This document shows positions 25,131 through 38,817 of a stretch of 64,000 bases of DNA, piece after piece. The notes under the pieces were generated by a model that did not search any database, had not been told where the DNA came from, and saw only the letters and a list, made by a program, of their open reading frames with translations. Positions within the stretch are counted from its first letter, which is position 1; every line of letters begins with the position of its first letter. A program made the position numbers and the translations under genes. The stretch is from Diatrype stigma (Eukaryota; Ascomycota; Sordariomycetes; Xylariales; Diatrypaceae), in the NCBI GenBank assembly GCA_022225965.2, contig JAKJXP020000014.1:186001-250000 (forward strand), read 5' to 3'.

Positions 25131-27131
25131 ATGGCCCCCTTCAAGGCCGCCCCCGAGACTGCTCGAACGCAGTCCGCTATGTCGAGTAGTGTTCGAGGAC
25201 GAATCAGCGGGCCTATCCCCATGGACAATGAGTTCCCTCCACGCAAACCCGGATCGGTCGTTGCGTTTGAGGGGGGAGATTCGAGACATTCGAGACAACT
25301 CCAGTCCTCCGCCACAGGCTCTACCAACGTCACAGGAAACGCACCATCCGATGCCATATACGAGGAGGAGAGCACTGACCCGCCAGCCCAGTCTGGCCCC
25401 AGCCAAGCTTCGAATGCATCTGGGAGCCCCCAAAATCCAAGGACAATGCGTGCAAGCACCGTAAGGTATTCGATGGTCAGCAACGATTCTGTGCCCAGTC
25501 GACGACCACAACGAAAGAAATCTACGCTGAAATCTACGCTGGGTCGGATATTTGGCAGGAAGAAGAAGAGCACGGGCGAGTTATCTGGTGTTGATGTGCC
25601 AATCCCGGAGCCGCCAAGCCCTACCCATCATCAAAGTGTAAGTTTGGTCACCATGTATGCTCGCGAGCATCCGGCAGTTGGCCACAGGAATAACGCGTCA
25701 AATCAGGACAACTCGGCTCTCAGCCAGAGCCAAGGGTTTCCGAAAGAGAGCGAGCCCAAGCGATCCGCTTCTCTACCGATAACGGAATTCAGTAAGGCGT
25801 TACGGTCAAATTCGGTCGGACCAAACGATATGGTTGCAATACAAAGTGCCCGCAATTCCGTGCAACTAGACTCGGACAGGAGACGGGCTACGATGTCGAG
25901 CAGGATACTCAGCACAGGGCCGAGCGAATTGAATGGGGAGATGATCGGGTTAACTCCGCGACCTGCGAGCGCTCATGGAAGAGGTAGTCGCCTCGCAGAC
26001 ACCGACGACCCAGAAGATATTGGCCGCGCCATAACAAGCGATAGCTTAGCCCTTCGAAGGAGGTCGCGGAGCTTATCACAACTCCCGCAGGTGGTATGCG
26101 ACCAGACAGAAGTCCGCCGCCGCAGTGCCGAGATACGCTATTGGAGGGACAGTCACGAGCCCGAACCGGAGACCCCCCGTGAAGAGAACGATGAGGCGAG
26201 CCATATGGATGCGGAGGAGGAAGAGGATCGGGTTGAACCACTGTCTGCGCCTCCACCTCTAGTGCCTTCACAGCCCTTAACCTTTACGCCTATGCCCAAC
26301 TTGCAGAGCCCGGAGACAGCTAGTCTAGAGGATCGGATAGCAACTCTGGAGGCTCGCAACGAGAAATTACTGAAACTGGTTTCCCAGCTTTTCGAGGTTG
26401 TCCCAGGTGTTGATGCTTATGTAGAACCACCACCGACAGCAAATGGGGCCCCCTCTTTCACACTTACAGCAACGAGTTCGGCGGCCGCTCACTCCCTACT
26501 ATATCGGACCACTTCGAACGATGTCCACCCTCAGTCAAGGCAAAGCGATGAGTCGTTTGGCGATGGTCACACATTCATCGGTTCAACCCATCTATCGACG
26601 GCGCCTGCCTCTCGCCCTCGTCCCACCTCAACCACGACCGTTCGTGGCACGGTCCGCGAAGCAACTAGTTTGCCGACAATGCCTAGAGAAGGCCTAAACT
26701 CATTCACATCTGATCCCTATACGACGCTGAAAGCTCTGATCGATACTGAAGTCGCCGCAAGACAAGCGCTCGAGGCCCAAGTTACAAGGCTCAACCACAG
26801 AGTCAATCGGATATCACGAAGTGCCCAAGGACCTGACACAGGGGCCGATCTGAGAAATGGCACACTCTCCATGTTCGAGCATGACGACGAAGACGATGAA
26901 CTGCCCACCCCGTCATATGACAACTATTCAGAGTCCGAAACCTACAAGACACCACACGAGGAGCTTGGCGAGCACGACTTCGAGGCTGACCACGAGGAGT
27001 TCTCTGAGAAGGGCGTTTCCAAAAGAGCGCCTAGAACGTTATCTCTGGGCCAGCTTACGCTCAACAAGCATCAGAGAGAACAGCAGGAGCTGCGAGACTT
27101 ACACACTCCAGAACCTGACATGGACTTATGA
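25131..27131 (+). CDS. Uncharacterised fungal coiled-coil protein, 666 aa
   Basis: One uninterrupted frame of 666 residues with no recognised catalytic or binding domain. The protein is largely polar and low-complexity (Ser, Arg, Pro, Glu). A basic patch (RPQRKKSTLKSTLGRIFGRKKK) lies near residues 123-145 and could bind nucleic acid or acidic lipid. Two segments look like coiled coils: about 395-425 (LEDRIATLEARNEKLLKLVS) and 530-563 (EVAARQALEAQVTRLNHRV). The C-terminal 90 residues are acidic. There is no signal peptide or membrane helix. The first ATG at 25131 is used, but Met17, which begins a stretch that looks better conserved (MSSSVRGRISGPIPMDNEF), may be the true start. The architecture suggests a scaffold or cytoskeleton-related protein, but this is only an impression. 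The coding frame itself is secure given its length. Confidence 0.75.
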   Translation: MAPFKAAPETARTQSAMSSSVRGRISGPIPMDNEFPPRKPGSVVAFEGGDSRHSRQLQSSATGSTNVTGNAPSDAIYEEESTDPPAQSGPSQASNASGSPQNPRTMRASTVRYSMVSNDSVPSRRPQRKKSTLKSTLGRIFGRKKKSTGELSGVDVPIPEPPSPTHHQSVSLVTMYAREHPAVGHRNNASNQDNSALSQSQGFPKESEPKRSASLPITEFSKALRSNSVGPNDMVAIQSARNSVQLDSDRRRATMSSRILSTGPSELNGEMIGLTPRPASAHGRGSRLADTDDPEDIGRAITSDSLALRRRSRSLSQLPQVVCDQTEVRRRSAEIRYWRDSHEPEPETPREENDEASHMDAEEEEDRVEPLSAPPPLVPSQPLTFTPMPNLQSPETASLEDRIATLEARNEKLLKLVSQLFEVVPGVDAYVEPPPTANGAPSFTLTATSSAAAHSLLYRTTSNDVHPQSRQSDESFGDGHTFIGSTHLSTAPASRPRPTSTTTVRGTVREATSLPTMPREGLNSFTSDPYTTLKALIDTEVAARQALEAQVTRLNHRVNRISRSAQGPDTGADLRNGTLSMFEHDDEDDELPTPSYDNYSESETYKTPHEELGEHDFEADHEEFSEKGVSKRAPRTLSLGQLTLNKHQREQQELRDLHTPEPDMDL

Positions 27132-28316
27132 TGACCTGGTATGCATCTCCGATGGCATAGGTTATTATGCCTTACTGGTGGCCAAACCCGACGACCTATA
27201 CTATTGAGAACCCAGGCCGACACACGAGTTCCCTTTTTCTTAGAGTCTCAGCTGAGGACCATAGTGAATGACTGTACGAACAAATATCCCTTCAAGATTT
27301 CGCCCTCGCGCGAGCATTTTCCAGCGAGTTGTTCCACGACCTATCTGACGTTTTCTTTTCGATTTTATCTACTACCCCCTTTTGGCTTTTGGACGTGGTC
27401 TCTTGGGCGGCATACCTTCTAGCGTTTTTTACATGTGGTTGATATCCCACCGTTACATTTCTTCTTTGTTTGACTTTGACTTTGACGGGCCGAGATGCCT
27501 GCTTTGCTCTGCTCTGCAGGGTGGAAGGGGGGTAGAGGAGGGTGGACCTGTATACATACCTTTTTTTTAGTAGTTAATTGATTTAATGAAGGAGTTGTCG
27601 CATTGACGGCAATCAAAACACAGTGACCCAACCTTATGCCTTGATGATATAGCAGTGCCTGCCTACTAGTAGGTACTATTAGTAGTTGATGTACGGCACA
27701 ACGACCGCTGGACGGGTGGTGTTGAGGGCCGAATGTTGCATCAATTTCCCAATGAACACCATAAGGCACCTGATACAGTAGTAACAGTACTCCCTAGACA
27801 GGGACGGATCAACCCCTCCATCAACCCCTCTGGCCCCTCCAAACGTGAACTGAGGTTGACCAAAGCGGCAAACCAGCCAATCAAATAACGTGCAGCTCGA
27901 AACGAAGAGTTGCATCGCCCAAGTACTCCGTACATACATACAATACACCTACGTTGCGTACCTAGGTAGTATGTAAGGTATGTAGGTATGTATGTATCTG
28001 TGACCAACAGCAGCAATAAAGGAGACCGACAACTGGAACAACCACATACTCATCAAGCTTTCGGTAACAACAACCAGAACCGCACATCTAAACCTTATTG
28101 CACTGCACGCTCACGCTCACGCCGAATGGGTTGAGCACGCCACAAGAGCAAAAGAGCAACTCCATGGTATCTTGGTTCTACTCGTCGTCATTGGAGACGA
28201 AGACGCGATAGTTTTTTTGGAGCTTTGATTTTTGTGAGATTCGATAGCCAACCAACGAACAAACCGACAGACCAATCCACTACATACATAGGCACCTAGC
28301 TGCCTACCCAGCCAGC
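27132..28316. other. Intergenic region, no gene seen
   Basis: This 1.2 kb stretch holds the 3' flank of the coiled-coil gene and the promoter of the mannosidase gene. TACCTAGGTA-type sequence with GTATGTAGGTATG occurs at about 27958-28000. Confidence 0.5.
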
Positions 28317-30984
<2,668 letters not shown>

Positions 30985-31710
30985 CTCGGTAGTGTAGGTT
31001 TGGGTGCGGCGGGATAGTAGTAGGGATGGAGTTTTCGATTTTTGATAATATAGGGGGTGATTGACGGGGAGTGCGGTGGGGCGAAAAGTGGCTCGGCGTT
31101 GGGGCGTTGGGGCGTTGGGCGTTGGCTGACTGACTACGAATACTAGTGAGTGTACTGCAGGGTAATAACTAATATGTGCAGGAATTGGACTCGAGATGCT
31201 TAGGATCAAGATAGCACAAGGCAAGGAGGGAGGAATAAACCTGCCTGGCGACGTTCAGGATGAGGTGCGTGTGCGTTAGCTATGTAGGCTAGTCAATCAA
31301 CGTATAGGTATGCAATAGGAGTAGTCCTAGTCTACTTGCTGAGTGCATTACTTATTGGTGACTATGCTCTTGATGCACAAGAAAGCGGCAAGCTTCAAAA
31401 AGGCATGGCTCCAGTATGTTCGTTGTGGTAAGCTATATTGACATTATACATTATATGCATGTAGTACGACGATTATGAATGACAGAGACGCATTGGCAAT
31501 CTGGTCAAGATCTCGTTTAACTACCTCTCTGAGTTGTTCTCACTAGGAGGGAATCGTTAACAAATGCGTGGAATTATCACACACAGATGAATATGTCATG
31601 TTCCATCACACCCACATATACACGTTACTATGCAATGGATGGACGACCTATCCGGCTCCATCAACGTATCTTCTACAACCACCACCGCCGCCGCCATATA
31701 TTGCTAGCGA
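30985..31710. other. Convergent intergenic region, no gene seen
   Basis: The 3' ends of the mannosidase and Zn2Cys6 genes face each other across 726 bases. No coding sequence is supported. Confidence 0.6.
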
Positions 31711-34700
31711 TCACGATATGGAGCAGAGGAGCTCGCTCAGCACCGTCACCCTCGTCCGCGCGACTTCGGATCCTTGATCGCCGTCACCCATAATTCTCAT
31801 TATCTGGATCATACGATCTATAGTTTAAGAAGTTAGCTGCTTGTGGGAGAAATGTCACAATTGTGAGGAATGGGAAAAGGATGGTGGGTGGGGGAGAGGG
31901 GAATAGAGATGGGACAGGAGGCTATATAGGGTCGATGGGTAACAACATGGAAAATTACATACTGATATCCGACTTCGCCCTCGTGAAGAGGGGATCTCTC
32001 GCAACCTGCTCGGTGTCCGTGACCGGAGTGGTGGCAGTATTGACGGTGATAGTAGTAGCAGTAGTAGCAGCAGCAGCAGCCGCAGTAACCGCAGCAGCAG
32101 GTGGAGTAGCGGCGGCGGCGGTAGATGGGGTGACGGCGGGTGTGGCCTCGCGCAGGACGCTGCCCATGCACAGAGCCTCGAGGAAGGCGCGGTGGTTGAA
32201 GACCCACCAGACGCGGGCCTCGTCCTCAAAGTGGGCGTAGAGGAGGAAGAAGGCGGTGATGGCCTCGTGGGCGGCGTCGAGGGTGGCGCGGACGTTGACG
32301 GGCACATCGGCGCTCTCGGAAGCGTGCACGAGCATCAGGTTATGGTGGTAGTTGCTCGCGAGGAACAGGGCCTGGCGAGCCACGCGTCGGTCGCGCGTAG
32401 CCAGCCGCGCCATCGTGTCGGCGTCCCACGAGCGGAACACGTCCGGGAAGGACCGGTACACGGCCCGGAAGTCCGCCACCAGCTTAGACTTCTGCCGCTG
32501 CGTCGTGCAGATCGGCAGGTCCAGCGACCGTGGGCTGCAGATGGTCTCCTGTACCAGGTTCGCCAGCGTCCACGAGCCCCGGATGTAGGCCGTGTCTGTC
32601 GGATCGAAGGGTGCGATGCCCGACGTATCATCGGTCAAGTCCTCGACGTTAACGTCGGTGTGCGTAGCAGACGGGGGTAGTGACAGTAGAACTGTCATGA
32701 AGGTGTCTTGCAGCAGGACGGCCTGCCACAGTTTCCGGCGCTGCTGCTTTTCGAAAATACTCGCTTTAGGGGTTACTTGAGGCATAGTCAGTACTCCGCT
32801 TCGCTACCAGAAACACCGCCAGAAAATAATCTTTACCAATATTAGGATCTCTGTGAAGGCCCATCGCATAGGCTTGCCTCATCACGATTCCGGCAAATGC
32901 CCAGCCATCCGAAGCGTGATTGTCGTTTATGAGGAAGTAAGCTAATAATACCATTGCCTGGACAGAGCTTATCGAGGCGCTGCTCAGATACGAGCTCATC
33001 CGCAGGGCTTGATTCCCGGCAGAGGCATAGAACTCGGCCGTCTGTTTCCGGTCTCTAGGATTCGTCGAAGTGGTTACGAACTGGGTACCTAATGCCAGCA
33101 TGACGAATATCAAGGCCACGAAAGCTGCGTCGTGGCAATCTTTCTCTACCTTAGGCAGAGCCCAGAAACTCTCATACTCGGCATAGAAGGTCTGGCGATG
33201 AATCATAGGATAAATCGGATCTACGCATTCGAAATATTGGGCTAGGAGCATATCGGCTTGCAACTTGTCCGGCAGTACCGAATTACTTCAGCGCCTAAAG
33301 TCAGCAATTATACTCTAATGTAGGTCACTGGGCAGGCCCCCTTTGATAAGACACGATTAAGGAGCCAAACCTGTGTATGGCAGAATTGCGCTCCCGAGCT
33401 ACGCTCAAGGGATAAGATAAGAGGTGATGCAGGATGATACTCACACCTCCGGAAGCCCGCCCTCACAGGTCCAGTAGTTTGCAAAGGGATGCTGCGTGCC
33501 TATCCCGAACACGTTCGAGGCTGTAGGGAGGGAGTACGGGACGTTGGAGAGGAGGCCTGTCGACAGGGCTACAGATCCACTCGAAGCCGTCCGACTAGCG
33601 AGGAAGCCTCTGTCTGCAATGTTCGGAATCGTGGGTTTTGATCCATTCACCGACATCCTCTTTTTCGGCGGCTTCGTCATCCTCCGGCCATTGGCGGCCG
33701 ATCTCGTGGTTTCCCTAGACGGATTGGGTCTTTAGTAGTGAGGAGGCGATTGATTTTGCTCATCATGGTGAATGCTTACTCCAGGAGGTTCGCCACATGA
33801 GCGTAGCGACATTCTGTTTGCCGTTTTATGCCTGATAGTAGTACATCAGTGCCCGGCTATCTCTGACTGCCCTGACTTGGTGGGCTATAGCAAGCTATAG
33901 AAAGAGGGAGCTTACAGGCTAGACAATGTGGCCTCCCTCGATCGCACTAAAGCGCCAGTTAACCATCCCAGTTCGATCAATTCAGCTGCATCGTACATAT
34001 GCAACGCTGCGCTTAGAAGTTTAACAAAAAGATTGCGGTTCCCAGTCTGACAACTTCCCAGACCAACAACACCACCCTTAATTGGGTCGATATATATCGT
34101 ATAGACGGCCGCCAAGCCCCTAAGAAGGGTATGTTCTGACTGCGAGACATCCAGAAACATGGTTCCCGTCACGTCTGATTGGATCCCACAGAGTGTCGGG
34201 GTCCATCTGAAGATAAGCTTTCTTCATAAAGGCATCGCTACTGTGACATATCGAAGACATGCATGCGGCCAGGCCAGGTAAGGGGCTGAAGCTTTCTTCC
34301 TTTCCTCTCATCCTTCCTCTTTTGCTACATGTAAAATCAAAGATAGAGATGAAAACACGTGCAAGCGGCAGAAGCCGAGAGGTGACGTACCTTGGTCTTG
34401 CGCTCGACGCATTCCTGGCATGACAGCGTCGGCTTGTTGCGCTTCTGCCTCTTTTTAGGCGGGCGGGAGGAGGTCGTCGAACCCCTAACACTGCTCTCCG
34501 CACTGCCGCCGCCGCTGCTGTTGCTGCTGCTTTCATCGTCGGGCTCTGTTTTGGGGACGACGATGTGAGAGTGAGACTGCTGTATTCCCGCGGACGGTTC
34601 TGGCGATGTGTAGAGAGTGCTGGCTGAGGTCGGAGTGGAGATGGTGTTTGGAGACGGTCCTCCTCCGCCACCGGAGCCGATGTTGTAGGAGAAAGGCAGC

Positions 34701-34771
34701 GGGATGGGGTAGGATGACGACATCCGCAGCTTGGTCGGCCGTAAATCCTCAAAATGGGGGAGTCTTTTCAT
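31711..34771 (-). CDS. Zn2Cys6 transcription factor with fungal_trans domain
   Basis: Seven exons on the minus strand: 34391-34771, 33916-33946, 33780-33831, 33445-33714, 32837-33285, 31963-32775 and 31711-31817, giving 700 residues. The binuclear zinc cluster is assembled from three exons: C118 and C121 from exon 1, C128 and C135 from a 31-base micro-exon, C138 from the exon 2/3 junction and C145 from exon 3. The spacing is C-x2-C-x6-C-x6-C-x2-C-x6-C. The sequence before it is basic (PPKKRQKRNK), a likely nuclear signal. From about residue 250 a fungal_trans-type middle region begins (LLAQYFECVDPIYPMIHRQT, then MGLHRDP and RRKLWQAVLLQD). An Ala/Thr-rich spacer precedes a short tail ending SELLCSIS. 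Exon 4 could start 15 bases earlier at an alternative in-frame AG. The start is the ATG at 34771. Target genes are unknown. Confidence 0.85.
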
Positions 34772-35292
34772 GGACAACTACAATAGCCAGGTTAAGCCAA
34801 GCCAAGGGCAAGTGGCTAAAGTGGTGCCGCGCCGCGCCGTCGGGTACGATGTCAACGGCAACGGGGGCTCGATTGGATGGTAGAAAAGGAAGATGCACGT
34901 TTCGCGCCGGGAATAATGCTGCGTTGCGCGGGTTTTAGGGAGTAGGGATCTCCTTCTACGCGGTCTGCGCAAGATAAGGCAGTTCCCCGTACGCCGTGCG
35001 AGGGGACGGGCCAGCCAGCGTGGGCTAGGCTTAGAGACTACTTAGAGACTCTACTATGTGAACTTAAGGTATTGCTATTGCTCGCTTTGGGATGGGGAAT
35101 CACGCGGAAGCTCGGAAGGATGGGGGAAATGCCAATTATGTAAAATGAAAGAGGAGAAGATCCACACGGGCAGGTACGAGGTACTGCACTTTCTGTAGTT
35201 ATCGGCAGGTTCGATGCTCTCTCTCGTCTTCTCGTGCTTTTCGGGCTCGGCCTCTCGTCTCTTGGTGACTTGGTCTTCGGCTTTCCCGGGCA

Positions 35293-35346
35293 TGGGTGCT
35301 TGGGTGTTTGGGTGTTTGGGTGTTTGGGTGCTCGGGTGCTTAGGTG
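35293..35346. repeat. 8 bp tandem repeat TGGGTGTT
   Basis: About six copies of an 8-base unit near TGGGTGTT/TGGGTGCT, about 0.5 kb upstream of the Zn2Cys6 gene start. Confidence 0.8.
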
Positions 35347-35649
35347 AAGCAGTGAGGGTGAATAATAAGTGAACATCAACCAGTCGGGGGACGGGAGGGC
35401 CCGTGGTAAAGCTTGGATTTTATTTCGTGGTCTACCACTGGACATTGATCGATAACCACAACCCGCTTGGTCTGTCTATCTGTTTTGGGTCTTGCTTGGG
35501 TTTGGCGCGATGGAGAACGAACTGCGGCAACTGCTAGTTGCATGGCTACCACATATTACCACGTACGAGCGCTATTGCCAATTACCACACAACCTTGGAA
35601 GCCCACCTATCCAGCTACCCTGACGCCTACCAGCCCTAAGGCAGGCAGT

Positions 35650-35774
35650 TGCTGGTGGTCCGCTGGTAGTAGTCGCTGGTAGTCGCTGGTAGTCGCTGCT
35701 ATTAGTCGCTGGTAGTCGCTGCTATTAGTCGCTGGTAGTCGCTAGTAGTCGCTGGTAGCCGCTGGTAGTCGCTG
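35650..35774. repeat. 10-13 bp minisatellite (GCTGGTAGTC)
   Basis: About eleven head-to-tail copies of GCTGGTAGTC, some replaced by the 13-base variant GCTGCTATTAGTC. The alternation of the two unit types suggests unequal exchange. Confidence 0.9.
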
Positions 35775-36118
35775 CGTGGTTCGTAACCCTTACCATGTAC
35801 GCCATGTACGTAACGGACTAGCTTCGTCGTTAGTCGTGGTGATGCATGCAACTCGATGGATGACCCCAGCCATTCCCGGCTTTCATTACGCATCAACACC
35901 CGCACGCCGCATCAACGCATTACGCTCACTTGCTACCAAAGCACGGAGAAGGGGCTACGGCACGCTAAGCAGGCCCCCCTCCCCCCACGATCCTGCGATG
36001 CTCGGCCCTACAGAAGGGCGGGGAAGTATAGGTATGGGCTGGGCTTAGTAACCTCTTGGGCGCGTCGAATTGCTTCGTACGCATCGTTCTGGTCGCGCAT
36101 GCGATGTGATACCCCCCC

Positions 36119-36148
36119 ATGGATGCTGGATGCTGGATGCTGGATGCG
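36119..36148. repeat. 7 bp tandem repeat ATGCTGG
   Basis: Four copies of ATGCTGG in direct succession. Confidence 0.8.
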
Positions 36149-36496
36149 AATCATCCGTGCAAGAACCAGACCAAGGGTCAGCCAAAGAACCAGATCTCTC
36201 TTCTCACCAGCCGGGCGGCCCAGGCTCTCTCTCGCTCACCACAAGGGTGCTGCTGCTGATCTACCCACAATGTCGGGGGTTTATTGTCCAGGGGCTGAGC
36301 AGCTGACGACTTCGTCTTGGGCGCCCCGGGGCGCCCAAACATAGCTGCAGATGGTAGGGAAGGCATCTTCATCAACCGGCGAATCTAGCCCCAAGAGATC
36401 GGTAGACAAAAACGGCTACGATAATGCGATGAGTAAGCCCGCAGGCAAATAAGGTTATCGCACATAAGTAGGTCCGAGATCAGGGAAATTCCATTA

Positions 36497-36650
36497 TACC
36501 TACTTAGGTACTTAGTTAGGTACCTAGGTATTAAGAGGACTACGTCAATACTCAACCCAAGCAGCGCGCCCAAAGAACTACTACCTAGGTAGTTAGACAG
36601 CTGCTGTGTGAGCTGCTACGAAGTATGCAGGATACCTACCTAGGTATTCT
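36497..36650. repeat. Cluster of TACCTAGGTA-type palindromic words
   Basis: Interleaved TACCTA, TTAGGTA and TACCTAGGTA words at 36497-36530, 36581-36590 and 36631-36650. Each core is its own reverse complement. Confidence 0.7.
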
Positions 36651-38817
36651 ACAGCCTGAGGCGGTATAGGAGAGCTTGTTCCTATAAATCGCTCTATACT
36701 CATAGTACGTGAATGCCGGCCCGTGATTTGCTATGTCATCTTATATATTATATGTCGGAATGCCCTATCTGGTCGAATGGCGTTGGCATACGCATACATT
36801 TACACACATATCTCCATACCTACACACATCCATACTTAGATAGCTAACTAAGTGTGTATAGACCTGCATACAGGATGAGCTATCATGTCGTGAGATTCAG
36901 CGCCTCTATGTACTGTATATACTGTATATTAGGATTATGGATACTACATACCTACTTAGGCACTAGGCACGCTTCCACTCGTCCATATACTCAATGCACC
37001 CTTAACATAGATGGCCACACTACGGGGGTTATATATGACAGGTCTCGATCTAGATTCGAAAGTCGAATAGGATGTCCTCGATTTCTCCATCAGGGAATTC
37101 CACATCCACCTTTCAGGCCGGTGGCGTGAACATACAAAAGCACCTTCCCCCATCCCACCCCCCAATGATCAGCCGTGCTTACATCCATTGATGCGGCTGC
37201 GCCTGGTATGGCATCAGCCCAATATGAAGAAGTGTGCACATGAAGAGGCATGCAACGGCTCATAGGCACAGCATCGCATGGACGATTGATGTCCCTGGCT
37301 TATCAATCCCTCCCGTCGCGGGCCGAGCGCCAGCAGCAATGGAACTTTTGTTCGCAAGTTGTTACCCTCATCTGCCTCCTGCACAGCGCTTAGTATGAAG
37401 CCGATTCCGTTATGCCGTGGTTGCCCTTGGAGCTCTCGCCCTACGCGTACTCGCCGAAACGGATTCACAGATGCAGAGGGCAGGCGATCAAGCAGGCCAG
37501 CGGCTTCGAGGTTCCAGTCTGTATGAAACATCAGGGTTAGGTTGGGTACTTGGTTGAGCCAGCTACTACCTCCCTATGTAACCTGCCCGACGTCCACCCA
37601 ACAAACATCCCAGGCCGACGACTTTCTAGCGGAGCGCCACCACCGCCGATGCTGATGCTGAGCATGAACAGCGCCGACGAGCCGCGACTGAGTATATTGA
37701 GACCACGGGCAATCTGACTTTCGGCTTAGCACCGCTCACTCACTCACTATCGAGTTCCCTATTCTGCTTATGATCCGGAGAGGTCATCCAGCAGGCCTCG
37801 GTGCTTGTGACCTACTTGAAAGTGCTGACCAAGAAAAAGATATATATACATATAACAAGCTTCTTGATGACAGAACTGAACATCACTCATACATTCACAT
37901 CCAGGGTCGTCATCGCGGTTTTGTCAGGGGTGGAAGGCGAGAGTCTTTTGCGCATGACTATGCCATGAAGACCGACCAAGCAGTTCCGTGATGCTACATG
38001 CGTTGTCCAGCTGCGATACGCCAGTCCGGCAAGCGGTCGGTAACATTGCGGAAGATGCCGGGACCGGAAAGACGAGCCTGACCTCAATTCGGGTGGGATG
38101 TCTAGCATAGGCGGGCATCCAAACTCGGGTGTGTGGAATACAAACCTACGAGCAGGGTAACAGTTCACGCGGAGGGTCGATGATAGGAAGCTTTCTCAAA
38201 ACAACGATAGCCCCTTCCCTGGAGAGATTATTAGGCGATGGACGGCTCAAGATACATCATACTTATTGCTCATCATGATACCTTTGTTGTAGCGTTAAGG
38301 CCTTATATCAAGTCAGTTCAACATTGCTGCTATACGCTCTCGGAGCCGACCCTCGACTCTGTAAAAGGGTATGTGTGTATGTACGCCCGAATGCCTATCC
38401 TACACAAAATACAGTGCTATCCCATACCTCCAAGCGTCGTAACTCATAGAATTCGTCAGGGGCAAGTTATATCATTTCGCCCCTCTGGCACCTCGCTCTC
38501 GACTCACGTAGCCTATAGCTGTGCCCAGGGGTATGAATAGCCATATATGCCCAATCATGCAATCCGAGATGAGTATCAGAAGTAAAGGTAGTCGGGAGAG
38601 GGGTTGGTTGCATCAAATACCAACGCAACGAGGCCAACCCCCCTCCCAACGAAAAACGAGAGAAGGAAAGAAGGAGAGAAAAACAATGAGGTACGCCCAT
38701 CGCCCGCTGCCGCAACAAAAATGCTCGCATGCTACCTGACGCCTATCCACTCGATATTCCTCTAGTTTTCCAGTGTCCAATATGCGACTTCCGATTTCAG
38801 AGTTCAGATTTCAGATT

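Larger units (their letters stand above)
34772..38817. other. 4 kb gene-poor region rich in tandem repeats
   Basis: No credible gene is seen. Minisatellites lie at 35293-35346, 35650-35774 and 36119-36148. TACCTAGGTA-type words cluster at 36497-36530, 36581-36590 and 36631-36650. Scattered ORFs of up to 135 codons are low-complexity or start at non-ATG codons. Confidence 0.5.

Noticed and set aside
33912..34190. ORF inside the long first intron of the Zn2Cys6 gene
   Set aside because: It runs through the micro-exon in a different frame, starts without an ATG and has no known relatives; the zinc cluster is complete without it.
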